Positions 47,701 to 53,330 of a stretch of DNA of 64,000 nucleotides are shown here, piece after piece (the first letter of the stretch is position 1; every line of letters begins with the position of its first letter). The translations under genes were made by a program, and so were the position numbers. The stretch comes from Pseudomonas parakoreensis (GTDB lineage: Bacteria; Pseudomonadota; Gammaproteobacteria; Pseudomonadales; Pseudomonadaceae), in contig NZ_BQHY01000002.1 of the NCBI RefSeq assembly GCF_021602155.1, forward strand, positions 458,917-522,916. The letters are read 5' to 3'. A model generated the notes under the pieces. That model was not told the DNA's origin, made no database searches, and was given only the letters and a program-made list of their open reading frames with translations.

Positions 47701-48258
47701 GAATTCAACGGTGGTGTTGCGGCCGACGTTGAAGGTTTCCCAGTTGAGGATTGCCTTGTCGGCGGTCTGCTCGATCTTCACCGTGGTCTTGCCGTCGGCC
47801 TGGGTCTGTTGCGGGCCCTTGGCGTTCTGCCAGCCTTGAGTCAGGCTGTTATCGACTTTCAAACCGCCCTCGCCCAGACCGTCCGTTACAAACTGTACCG
47901 TGCCCAATGCAGCAGCGCGTCCGGCCGCCTGCGCCGCTTGTTGCGCGGCAATCGCGGCGACGGTGTTGTTCAGGGTCTGGATCGAACGCTGCAATTGCGC
48001 ATTGGCTTTTTGTTGCTGGGCCAATGGCGGTGTCATCCCCGGCAATCCGCCAACGCTCGGACGCGCCGCTGCGGCCTGCTGCGCCGCACCTTTGGCAGCA
48101 AACCAGCCCGAGCTGAACGCCGTCTGCGCCTGCGCGCTGCCCGCCACCAGACACAACGCCACTGCGTGCGCCAACGGCTTGAGCAACCACAGCGCCGGCT
48201 CGACGGTTTCACGCTTGGAGGACAGAACGTTGGTACAACGGGATGGGCGAGCGAGCAT
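35767..48258 (-). CDS. Filamentous haemagglutinin family adhesin (TpsA, DUF3739 type), 4163 residues
   Basis: A very large secreted beta-helix protein of a two-partner secretion system. The start at 48258 gives an extended signal peptide (MLARPSRCTNVLSSKRETVE, a hydrophobic core ALWLLKPLAHAVALCLVAGS, cleavage after SAQA). The TPS secretion domain follows in the first 300 residues, with WETFNVGRNTTVEF, VLNRV and NRNGIVFSGSSQVNVRNLVA. Then come thousands of residues of irregular beta-helix repeats (G-[ST]-[LI]-x-[LIV] patterns). The C-terminal region has the DUF3739 features (FIARYLNPQNVAS; AIFARQVYFAELRAGG; GKAYLRG-like GSYLRGRNAIAALFP). No TpsB transporter gene is within 12 kb on either side. 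Likely function: attachment or contact-dependent interaction. A local insertion near residue 3010-3075 has four cysteines. Confidence 0.9.
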   Translation of the reverse strand: MLARPSRCTNVLSSKRETVEPALWLLKPLAHAVALCLVAGSAQAQTAFSSGWFAAKGAAQQAAAARPSVGGLPGMTPPLAQQQKANAQLQRSIQTLNNTVAAIAAQQAAQAAGRAAALGTVQFVTDGLGEGGLKVDNSLTQGWQNAKGPQQTQADGKTTVKIEQTADKAILNWETFNVGRNTTVEFAQQSNWAVLNRVNDPNARASQIQGQIKGDGTVMLINRNGIVFSGSSQVNVRNLVAAAANITDIQFRDRGLYFDSTGTQPTFTDAAGKVLVERGASIDTHKPASSTAAGGYALLLGSEVQNDGSINTVKGQTVLAAGDRFYIRKGSGTEGNALSTTFGSEVIPGFKAGAVAGNVTNNGLIQSSTGDITLTGHEVVQNGVSLASTSVATRGTIHLTNPITDTNGSVTLGQGSATAIMLDSSDMTALDSQHQAALTGVTANNRIRGDQSRVEIQSGGSVEFQNGSITLVTGGQVAVSAQRRSLVRDGAMIDVSGALGVKVAMENNSIKINVQGNEQRDASVNREKGALNSNDIWVDVRELVYVPAGTNGYATDRWYTAGGLLEVGGYLGTQGHSVGEWMAQGGTVSFAGNDVVTEKGSLINLSGGTLDVQSGEIRQSWLRGADGKLYEVSRAPGDLLYTGLYKGYEDSSERWGQTSHYYSPLIAPRSRFESGYTVGRDAGQLVVSTTSAVLDGQMIGEVYQGERQNQAPKPLLDGYQQSQTALARRAQLIVGSYDPTFVAASNGLLYTLNPLLDQVQIGGTRPVAGNDPDLTGAVSDARKGKLYLDNDLLNGFHLGALKVSTKDQIAVHGALTVDNGGDITLYSPDVQIGADLTARGGSLRLGNVLNQFLSSDTADTRLTAKVGKATQVTVADGVRLDTRGVWSNLRSNPDDGASLASLNGGLVSIRSSGDIDLGAGSLLDVSSGGAVLANGKTRGGKGGDLTLESSAISAPGETHLNLAGDLRGYGVTGGGTLTVQANRILIGQTDKALAENTLQLSADLLRKGFSAYNLIGLNGLDVAEGTAIDVYMPVYRFADAAPNQVSGIDPQTALELWTPTLFQESPTKGLLTQRAGASLTLQGGASLIGLIDAANSSLTLGRGSRISVDPGQSIKLRGAGQITVEGELNAWGGTIDIRQQQFGSNKPATSIVVADPGAHDRSIWIGEQAVLDVAGRANTAVDALGRTYGQVAKGGSIIIGGEIDAKLASATASDAYVIVREGARLEASGSETVLDIAGQGPTRVATDGGRISLSSYNGLFLEGHLRAAAGGVGAAGGRLDIALETPLYVDSASNAVRAPREMIIGQAPADKPLAPDRRPGEGAAGLRYGQTRLSADGLMAGGFDNLSLLSNGLLSFDGDVNLHMNQSLTLYAGALSLADASASTTRVDLSAPYLRLSGVGTYHAGFGLIRPRLTNNPTTQLSDATFNASADLLDVGNGLSFGTQGSILQLGAPAVAYGRRAFGQVSLDSRGDLRFLAPNDGAEKTRLWTPGDLNLGAAQIYPASDVQAEVRVGYQGAVAVSDHTLRISSHGAAPAEVPYSVFGNLSFSAAYIEQGGVVRAPLGKIVLGDDLQTTSHEVRLLSGSTTSVSGAGLVMPYGGTTDGIDYLYNGKSVVLNGITGDKNGVAIGGQYIEVQNGALIDLSGGGDLRGAGFISGRGGSTDARFNPLVRNATDGTFSLPGLASNPVYAIVPGKQSRYAPILAEAGAVDPRIGQQVTIGAGVPGLAAGTYTLLPSTFALLPGAFRVEVNGQATPAATTAALQLRNGSWTSSGQMSIANTGLRDSLASQVILTSADVLRRYSQYNETSFTQFIRSDAARRGVPRALAPMDGKVLDLRLSTGGKHDTALQFDGRALFDAAEGGLIGTAALRGGYAGAEFEVLAAGHAPTPGFSGVSVYADTLNNLNAGRLTLGALPEVIYNTTGNIIKFLGASDNITLREGAILSAPEVVLRTTSTTGGITVEAGAGINTLGRGNVAFDSTSGYLYQPQASSLLVVSNGWTNVLAPAAASGISGAGSIRIGVCVTSSCNDPALLYSNGSITAATDNQFELGEAVRFGTRHLALSVGAVNAGSAEALAAAGSRVPAGLTLNQNVLDRLLRGDTQFAAPALETLSLTTRDAFNFYGSVSLDTIDPQTGQSKLQNLLLVTPAIYGLGDANDVASIRTANLIWNGATQSPGSVITGGAGTGSGTLDIQAQRIELGYGPMPQASGLDQNNRLALGFANVNLSASERITANHKGRLAVYQEQGAYDPLKGYRYSGGNLNLRTPLLTGEAASVSLLKAGNSLTLSGGGTAGLANALGAELNLEARDIVLDSRIALASGKLTVKSEGDLTLGTRAVLDMAGRTLPFNDVSKYSWGGDVSLYSANGNIHQAAGSRIDLSAKNNQAGNLSVIALADAAGTVDLQGEIAGGSSGYYDAGGTLVPYKAGGVDIRAQRLGGDATEQFAALNQRLNAGQVYGSRSLQLKQGNLVIGDGLKAGEVNVSVDNGSLTVAGLIDASGERVGSIRLSAKNGLTLAGSSVLDAHGRVLRVDSYGKIIDAPNRATVELNSGDGLLTLGSGARIDLRHGTDAVPGVLAGQHDGMLRGTLELNAPRLGSNDIAIDASGALTIQGARSIGLNGMRRYTDAREGVDQAVSGRPYQVIDQAMLERIHGDSNDFINAALGNNDLLQRKLAGLNNATYADAFHLRPGVEIASKAADGDLVVEGDLDLSGYRYASLNPHTQLNPSVYGSGEAGSLVIRAGGNLDIYGSINDGFAPPPETQDDAGWKLIAGVQPFGGDLIVPGSGVSLAEGTQFPIGATLNYDVTIQGAVLASGTLLPTQAVLGEAYTFSAGTVLAGAIHDSSGHLLYAAGTLLSDSVTLPADTRLGAGIRLNKATALQAMNWPKGVPLPSVYDADLTTFSGVKLKGELALLRGSLIPSMTDVKLAEGTSLIELRPFNGTQQGKNWALASMLPSGSASWSMRVVAGADLAAADSRAVKPLTPEGNLRLADSHYGVNITTAAGKLVWAPDNPFFTPYEPVPDDMLEYCQQIADLCVPMARWVWAPGSGMGPDYEPVPEEAQFICDLQPELCIGNNPGKTAKAHTQMFSVLRTGTGDLDLMAAGNLSMDSPFGVYTAGTQSSNVDPLYNQKRGHLSDNNSVLGTAGADYEKWVNGGSDSLYQAWYPQLGGNLHINAGGSVSGDSVGTKAQSVNGGFREQIASVAMGNWLWRQGTGNPDVPTAWWINFGSYATRLMTPDGNTEPYLVGFTGFGTLGGGNISLRAGGDAGMLRPLGDAVNYPRSQGLIVAVGSTGRVADDGSVQMTGGGDMDIRIGGAFNPSLQARAGDSGTQPPRHDLQGALINLRGAAQLTGGALGGLNLQYGASSQLHDVRETRPLDPFTSTTSNASGGLVLIPGDSGMSLSTRGDLVLGGAADPGRVRLLNATPLLDDNGNIRTGGILSGFSLWTDHTAINLFSAGGNLTPSTQLAETEANLSPVSGANSSPTDGRFVYPSILRAVAAQGAIYAGPSAAYSERDLSRTTAYSLLLAPSTSGQLELLAGDSIYAGGYAINQSGASPLAIATPFRPSFLAFAGNNPNKPLNSNYGSDGVKPEGNSRYPLFAFGPDSYSGLSEVQGPARFYALTGDLVGVRSGETLSFDTSKRTWYEAAGPVWMIAGRDIVASGTHLGQPTAVQPEEMGVGQEGITSTGNLFVHNDVRDVSRVSAGRDILYSSFDIAGPGTLDINAGRNILMENRASITSLGAIVAGDTQPGASVVLQAGTGAQGPDYTRFIARYLNPQNVASADVALSAQPGKVVKTYVDELQSWLTLGYGFSGNAEQAQAFYAALPSAEQAIFARQVYFAELRAGGLEYNDADGPRKGSYLRGRNAIAALFPSTDVAGNPLRYDGDITLYGGAGVKTLFGGDIQMLTPGGGQVFGIEGAAPPSTAGIITQGSGNIQLYSQGSILLGQSRIMTTFGGSILGWSAEGDINAGRGSKTTVVYTPPKRVYDTWGNVTLSPSVPSTGAGIATLNPIAEVAPGDIDLIAPLGTIDAGEAGIRVSGNVNIAALTVVNAANIAVQGKATGVPVVSAVNTGAITSASSAASSATQAAEDVARQQQAAARQNQASVFTVQVLSFGNEQLAPNRDGASRAPTTGYNPDSPVQVLGAGVLDEQAKQQLTEEERGQLTL

Positions 48259-48404
48259 CACTACGAGATCCTTTTTGATTGCCACACTTGGGTTGCCAAA
48301 GATGCCGCAGGCCTGCAAAAACCTGCTGTTACGACATAGGCCGTTGGCGAGGGGCGCGACCGAACGGATGTCACACAAACTTCATGTTCGGCGTGTATTC
48401 GAGC

Positions 48405-48440
48405 CAAAAAAAATGACGGCAACCCCAAGGTTGCCGTCAT
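48405..48440 (-). terminator. Strong rho-independent terminator of the DING/PstS-like gene
   Basis: ATGACGGCAACC-CCAA-GGTTGCCGTCAT, a perfect 12-base-pair stem at 48413-48440, with eight T next to it on the minus strand (48405-48412). It lies 21 bases after the stop of the gene at 48462 and separates it from the adhesin gene. Confidence 0.93.
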
Positions 48441-48461
48441 CGGTGTTACGACCGCGCGAGT

Positions 48462-49574
48462 TTACAAAGGACGGCCGATAGCGTTGCAGACGCTGGCGTT
48501 GTTGATGTCCAGGTTGTTGCCCGACGTGTTGGTGATGAAGTTGGCGGTCACAGCAGTTTTCCAGGCGTTAGGCACGGCGACGAACTTGTGGGCCTGAGTC
48601 GCAGTGTTGTTGCCCGGGTTGCTGTAGTGCTGAGTCAGGAAGGCTTTGACGTCCGCGGCCACGGCTGCATCCTTGTAGCACTGACCGAAGATGAAGTTGG
48701 TGTAGGCAGCCAGTTTGTAACCCGAAGCCGGGTTAGCCACCACGGGCGACCAGTTGGCAGGGTTTGCAGCCTGGGCCGGGGTCGAAGGAGCGGACACCGA
48801 CGACAGTGCGAGGGTGACGTTGAGCGAAGTTGGCTGAACGCCGTTAACACGAGCAACAACAGCGTTGCTGGTGGCGTCGACACCGTCCGGACCGACATAA
48901 CCGATCGAGCCGTCAACCGCGTTCACGGTAGTGGCGACATCAGAAGTGTTGGCGACGCCGACCCAGTTCGACGGCAGTGTCGAACCGGCTGGCAGACGCG
49001 CGTTGGTGAAGGTGGAGCTGGTGGCGAACTGAGTCGGGCAGACCGAGTTCAAGTGACGGCTGAGGATTTCCGAAGTGCCGCTGGAAACGTTGCGGTACAC
49101 AACGCGAATCGGCGTGGTGTCGGTCGTGCCGAGCAGCTGGCCCCAAGTGGTCTTGGCACCGGAGAACGCATCGCATAGCTGAGCGCTGGTCAGGTTCAGC
49201 GCGGTCTGGCCGGCTTTTTTGTACGGGATGGCAACCGAAGTGGCCACCGAAGGCAGTTGAATCAGCGGGCCGTACGAAGCGCCGTAGGTGGTGTTGTAGG
49301 TGTTGATTTCCGCAGCGCTGAGGATCGAATCGCTACCGGCGAAATGCACGGTGCCGGTGGTGCTGAAACCGGCCGGGTTGTTGGTCAGGAAAGCGGTCTT
49401 GCCGGCACCGCTACCCACGGCGGCGTAGCTGAAGTTGGCAGGCAGGATGCTGTCGGCCGAACCTTTGTACAGAGCGGCTGGCAGCGTGGCGCCGCCACCG
49501 GTAACGGCCATGGCCTGGGCGGAAGCCAGAGCGGCGACGGTCAGGGAAGCGGCGATCAGAGTGCGCTTGAACAT
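48462..49574 (-). CDS. DING/PstS-like exported protein, likely type II secretion substrate (LapA-type alkaline phosphatase family)
   Basis: A 370-residue exported protein. The signal peptide MFKRTLIAASLTVAALASAQAMA is cleaved before VTGGGATLPAALYKGS, which matches the GGGATLP start of DING and PstS-like phosphate-binding proteins. Four or more cysteines (LCDAFSG, NSVCPTQF, GQCYKD, ASVCNAIG) could form two disulfides, as in secreted members. In P. aeruginosa the alkaline phosphatase LapA of this family is exported by the Hxc type II system encoded next to it; the same neighbourhood exists here. AAGGAG precedes the chosen ATG, 20 codons inside the longest frame. Whether it is an enzyme or only binds phosphate is open. 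Confidence 0.85.
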   Translation of the reverse strand: MFKRTLIAASLTVAALASAQAMAVTGGGATLPAALYKGSADSILPANFSYAAVGSGAGKTAFLTNNPAGFSTTGTVHFAGSDSILSAAEINTYNTTYGASYGPLIQLPSVATSVAIPYKKAGQTALNLTSAQLCDAFSGAKTTWGQLLGTTDTTPIRVVYRNVSSGTSEILSRHLNSVCPTQFATSSTFTNARLPAGSTLPSNWVGVANTSDVATTVNAVDGSIGYVGPDGVDATSNAVVARVNGVQPTSLNVTLALSSVSAPSTPAQAANPANWSPVVANPASGYKLAAYTNFIFGQCYKDAAVAADVKAFLTQHYSNPGNNTATQAHKFVAVPNAWKTAVTANFITNTSGNNLDINNASVCNAIGRPL

Positions 49575-50088
49575 GAAGAATCTCCTTTTCAACGATGGTT
49601 GTGAACACAGGTTTTCAGGGGTCTTGCATGACACTGGGAAGACTCACCGCTGACCTTCGCAAGCGGGGTCCGTGGTTAAGTCGCAATGAAAAATTCGCAG
49701 GTTCCGGTGACAGATAAAGGAAAAAACCTCGGGAGCTGCGCGGGGATTTTCCGACGGTTTTCTCGGGTGTTTGCGGGGGATTGCGCGGCGTCTGGATCGT
49801 TGGTTTGGCTGAAATTGGCTGCAGCCGTTGCGGGGTGGTTGCAGATGACAGAAAGGAGAACCCGAGGATGGTTCTTTTGAGGGTCGGGTGATGCTGAAGT
49901 CCTGGTAAAAAAGTCTGAGTTATTTGTTGTTCTGCATGGCCCTATCGCTGGCAAGCCAGCTCCCACAGGTGGATGGTGCTTACTCCATTCTCTGTAGGAG
50001 CTGCCGAAGGCTGCGATCTTTTGATTTTGCTTCTGCTTTTCAAGATCAAGATCAAAAGATCGCAGCCTTCGGCAGCTCCTACAGGGGG
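49575..50088. repeat. Long gene-free region with REP elements
   Basis: A 514-base gap between the DING-like gene and gspF. It holds a single GCTGGCAAGCCAGCTCCCAC element (about 49948-49970) and an inverted pair of the GGAGCTGCCGAAGGCTGCGATC class (49996-50087), the latter just after the gspF stop. The middle (49680-49900) has no convincing gene. A CTGTCAT half of a Pho box is present on the minus strand near 49845, but no second half at the 11-base distance was found. Confidence 0.8.
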
Positions 50089-51303
50089 TTATTGCACCAG
50101 CTGGTTGATCTCAATGATCGGCAACAACACCGCCATCACAATCACCAGCACTACCCCACCCATCACCACAATCATCAGCGGTTCGAGCAACGCGGTCATG
50201 CCCATCGCCCGCCGTTCGATATCGCGCGACAGGGTCTGCGCCGCACGTTCGAGCATCGGCGGCAGTGCGCCGGTTTTCTCGCCGCTGGCGATCAGGTGAA
50301 TCAGCACCGGCGGGAACACGTTCTCCACCCGCAACGCCGCCGCCAGGTTGACCCCTTCGCGCACCTTGGCCGTGGCGTCGCTGACACTCAGGCTCAAGCG
50401 ATCATTGGATAGCGTCTGCCGCGCCGCCTCCAGCGCCCGCAACAACGGCACCCCGGCACCGCCGAGAATCGCCAGGGTCGAGGCGAATCGCGCAATGTTC
50501 AGGCCCAACACGAAACGCCCGATCAGCGGCAATTTCAGCACCCGATGATGCCAACTCAAGCGCGCCGCCGGATTGCGCAGGTACAGGCGCCAGCTCCAGA
50601 ACGCCCCGGCCATGATCGCCGCACACAACCATCCCCATGCGCGAATGAAATCACTGGCGGTGAGCATCGCCAAGGTCAGCCCCGGCAAGTCCTGCCGCGC
50701 CTGGGAAAACGCACTGACCACCTGCGGCACCACATAGCTGAGCAGGAAGATCACAATGCCGATCGACACCAGCCCGACCACACCGGGATAGATGAACGCG
50801 GTGAGAATCTTGCCGCGCAGGTTGTTGCGTTCTTCGATGTAGTCGGCCAGCCGCTCCATGACCTGCGCCAGATCACCAGATTCTTCCCCCGCAGCGATCA
50901 ACGCGCGATAGATCTCCGGAAAATCCCGTGGCCGTGCGGCCAGCGATTCGGCCAGACGCATGCCGCTGCGCACGTCGGCACGCACCGCGCTGAGGGTGTG
51001 GGCGATGTGTTTTTTCTCGGCCTGCTCCACCGTCGCGCTGAGCGCCGCCTCCAGTGGCAGACTGGCCCCGAGCAGGCTCGCCAGTTGCCGCGTCGCCCAG
51101 GCCAGATCGTTATCCGACATCCGCGCACTGAACAAGCCACTGCCGCCGCCATGCTGGGCGACGTTGCTTTCCTTGTGCACCGACAACGCGGTCAACCCAC
51201 GGCTGCGCAACACGCCGAACGCCGCACCTTGGCTGTCCGCCTCCAGGTGCCCGGACTCGATCTTGCCGGTGGCATCGGCGGCTTCAAAACGATAGCGATT
51301 CAT
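50089..51303 (-). CDS. gspF: Type II secretion inner-membrane platform protein GspF
   Basis: A 404-residue polytopic protein. Two homologous T2SSF domains (about 70-190 and 275-395) each carry the family core: ATRQLASLLGASLPLEAALSA and FASTLAILGGAGVPLLRALEA. Three hydrophobic segments lie near 170-195, 220-245 and 375-400 (LLEPLMIVVMGGVVLVIVMAVLLPIIEINQLVQ is the usual end). GspF contacts the ATPase GspE and the assembly of pseudopilins. Its ATG overlaps the gspE stop by one base. In P. aeruginosa the counterpart is HxcS. Confidence 0.95.
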   Translation of the reverse strand: MNRYRFEAADATGKIESGHLEADSQGAAFGVLRSRGLTALSVHKESNVAQHGGGSGLFSARMSDNDLAWATRQLASLLGASLPLEAALSATVEQAEKKHIAHTLSAVRADVRSGMRLAESLAARPRDFPEIYRALIAAGEESGDLAQVMERLADYIEERNNLRGKILTAFIYPGVVGLVSIGIVIFLLSYVVPQVVSAFSQARQDLPGLTLAMLTASDFIRAWGWLCAAIMAGAFWSWRLYLRNPAARLSWHHRVLKLPLIGRFVLGLNIARFASTLAILGGAGVPLLRALEAARQTLSNDRLSLSVSDATAKVREGVNLAAALRVENVFPPVLIHLIASGEKTGALPPMLERAAQTLSRDIERRAMGMTALLEPLMIVVMGGVVLVIVMAVLLPIIEINQLVQ

Positions 51304-52709
51304 CAGGCGTCCCGGGTCACACGGAGGATTTCTTCAGGCGCGGTGGCGCCGCTGCGAATCCAGCGCTCGCCGTCCTCACGCAGGCTGAACATCCCGGCCT
51401 TGGCCGCTGCCGCGCGCAAGGCCTGTTCCCCTGCCCCTTGGTGAATCAGGGTGCGGATGTCGTCATCGATGCAGAACAATTCGTGGATGCCGGTGCGGCC
51501 GCTGTAACCGGTGTGATTACACGCCGCGCAACCGACCGGGCGCCATGTGCCCGGCGCTGCCGGGTCTTCCTGTTTGCACTGATTACACAGCCGTCGCACC
51601 AAGCGTTGCGCCAGAACGCCGAGCATCGACGATGCGAGCAGAAACGGCTCGACGCCCATGTCGATCAAGCGGTTGACCGCCGACACCGCGTCGTTGGTGT
51701 GCAGCGTCGCCAGTACCAGGTGCCCGGTGAGCGAGGCCTGCACGGCGATTTGCGCGGTTTCCAGGTCGCGGATCTCGCCGATCATGATGATGTCCGGGTC
51801 CTGACGCAGAATCGCGCGCAAGGCCAGGGCGAAGGTCATGTCGATCTTGGCGTTGACCTGAATCTGGCTGATCCCCGGCAGGTCGTATTCCACCGGGTCT
51901 TCGACGGTGAGGATGTTGCTGGTGCTGGCATCCAGTCGCGCCAGCGCGGCGTAGAGGCTGGTGGTCTTGCCGCTGCCGGTGGGGCCGGTGACCAGCACAA
52001 TGCCGTGGGGCTGGCGGATGAGGTGATCGAGTTTGGCCAGCACCTGTGCGTCCATGCCCAACGTTTCCAGATGCAGGCGCCCGGCCTGTTTGTCGAGCAA
52101 GCGCATGACAACACGCTCGCCATGCCCGGTCGGCACGGTGGAGACGCGAATATCAATCGGCCGCCCGGCCACCCGCAGCGCGATGCGGCCGTCCTGCGGC
52201 AAGCGTTTTTCGGCGATGTCGAGCTGGGCCATGATCTTGATCCGCGACACCAGCGCACCGTGCAATGCCTTGCGCGGCGACACCACGTCGCGCAGCGTGC
52301 CGTCGACCCGGTAGCGCACCACCGAATGGGTTTCGAACGGTTCGATGTGAATGTCGCTGGCCTCATCGCGCGCGGCCTGGGTGAGCAAGGCGTTGATCAT
52401 GCGGATCACCGGCGCACCGTCCTGGGTGTCGAGCAGGTCGGTGATTTCCGGCATGTCCTGCATCAGGCGGTCGAGATCGACTTCGTTTTCTGCTGCGCCA
52501 ACCACAGCGGCGGCGCTGCCTGTATCGGCGTAGGCCGTGGCGAGCAGGCCGTCGAGTTCGTCGTCGCGCACGCGCCGGAGCGACGTCTCACCGAACTGCC
52601 GCCGCACCTCGCTGATCGACCAGCCCGGTGTCGATGGACATACGGTCAGCACGCCGTCGCACAACAGAATGCGCTGGGCCTTGGCCCAGGCGTAGGGAAG
52701 CGAACTCAT
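51303..52709 (-). CDS. gspE: Type II secretion ATPase GspE
   Basis: A 468-residue hexameric ATPase driving pseudopilus assembly. Walker [11 protein letters not shown], Asp box [20 protein letters not shown], Walker [20 protein letters not shown] and His box [14 protein letters not shown] are complete; the zinc tetracysteine is CNQC-X13-CAAC followed by [11 protein letters not shown]. The N-terminal domain is short, so the protein is about 30-40 residues smaller than XcpR. The GGAGG ahead of the ATG is strong. It is followed by gspF and separated from gspD by a 600-base repeat region, so it may have its own promoter. Confidence 0.95.
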   Translation of the reverse strand: MSSLPYAWAKAQRILLCDGVLTVCPSTPGWSISEVRRQFGETSLRRVRDDELDGLLATAYADTGSAAAVVGAAENEVDLDRLMQDMPEITDLLDTQDGAPVIRMINALLTQAARDEASDIHIEPFETHSVVRYRVDGTLRDVVSPRKALHGALVSRIKIMAQLDIAEKRLPQDGRIALRVAGRPIDIRVSTVPTGHGERVVMRLLDKQAGRLHLETLGMDAQVLAKLDHLIRQPHGIVLVTGPTGSGKTTSLYAALARLDASTSNILTVEDPVEYDLPGISQIQVNAKIDMTFALALRAILRQDPDIIMIGEIRDLETAQIAVQASLTGHLVLATLHTNDAVSAVNRLIDMGVEPFLLASSMLGVLAQRLVRRLCNQCKQEDPAAPGTWRPVGCAACNHTGYSGRTGIHELFCIDDDIRTLIHQGAGEQALRAAAAKAGMFSLREDGERWIRSGATAPEEILRVTRDA

Positions 52710-52742
52710 CTACACCCTCCCCCCATGGCAATACATTCCCGT

Positions 52743-53330
52743 GTAGGAGCTGCCGCAGGCTGCGATCTTTTGCTTTTAAAGATCAAAAGATCGCAGCCTG
52801 CGGCAGCTCCTACAGGTCCAGCGTCGTCCCGGCTTTCTACGGTGAGGGGAATTCTTGTGGTGAGGGGATTTATCCCCGATGGGCTGCGTAGCAGCCCCGA
52901 AACCTGACATCCGAATACATCTGACTGACCGCGCGCATAGGTTTTGGGGCCGCTTCGCTGCCCATCGGGGATAAATCCCCTCACCACAGGTTTACTTCTC
53001 AGATTGAGGGTCGGATTCAAAAGCGTAGGAGCTGCCGCAGGCTGCGATCTTTGGATCTTGATCTTCAGCGACATTGAAAAAAGCCAAAGCAAAAGATCGC
53101 AGCCTTCGGCAGCTCCTACAGGTCCAGCGTCGTCCCGGCTCTCTATGGTGAGGGGAATTCTTGTGGTGAGGGGATTTATCCCCGATGGGCTGCGCAGCAG
53201 CCCCGAAACCTGATATCCGAATACATCTGACTGACCGCGCGCATAGGTTTTGGGGCCGCTTCGCTGCCCATCGGGGATAAATCCCCTCACTACAGGGTTA
53301 CTTCTCAGATTGAGGGTTGGATTCAAAAGC
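52743..53330. repeat. Tandem duplication (about 282 bp) of a composite REP block
   Basis: Two almost identical copies, starting at 52743 and 53025, fill the gap between gspE and gspD. Each has an inverted pair of the GGAGCTGCCGCAGGCTGCGATC class, a unique link (GTCCAGCGTCGTCCCGGCT), an inverted pair of the GTGGTGAGGGGATTTATCCC class with the centre CCCCGAAACCTGA, and the end CTTCTCAGATTGAGGG. The end of the second copy reaches into the last codons of gspD (TTCAAAAGCGTG is shared with the duplicated tail), so the duplication probably started at the gspD 3' end. Confidence 0.9.

Noticed and set aside
49720-49850. Pho box for the DING-like gene
   Set aside because: Single CTGTCAT and CTGTCAC halves are present on the minus strand, but not as an 11-base direct repeat near the start, so the site is not supported.
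49686-49880. 64-codon plus-strand frame upstream of the DING-like gene
   Set aside because: No ribosome-binding site, mixed composition, no family; lies in the presumed promoter region.
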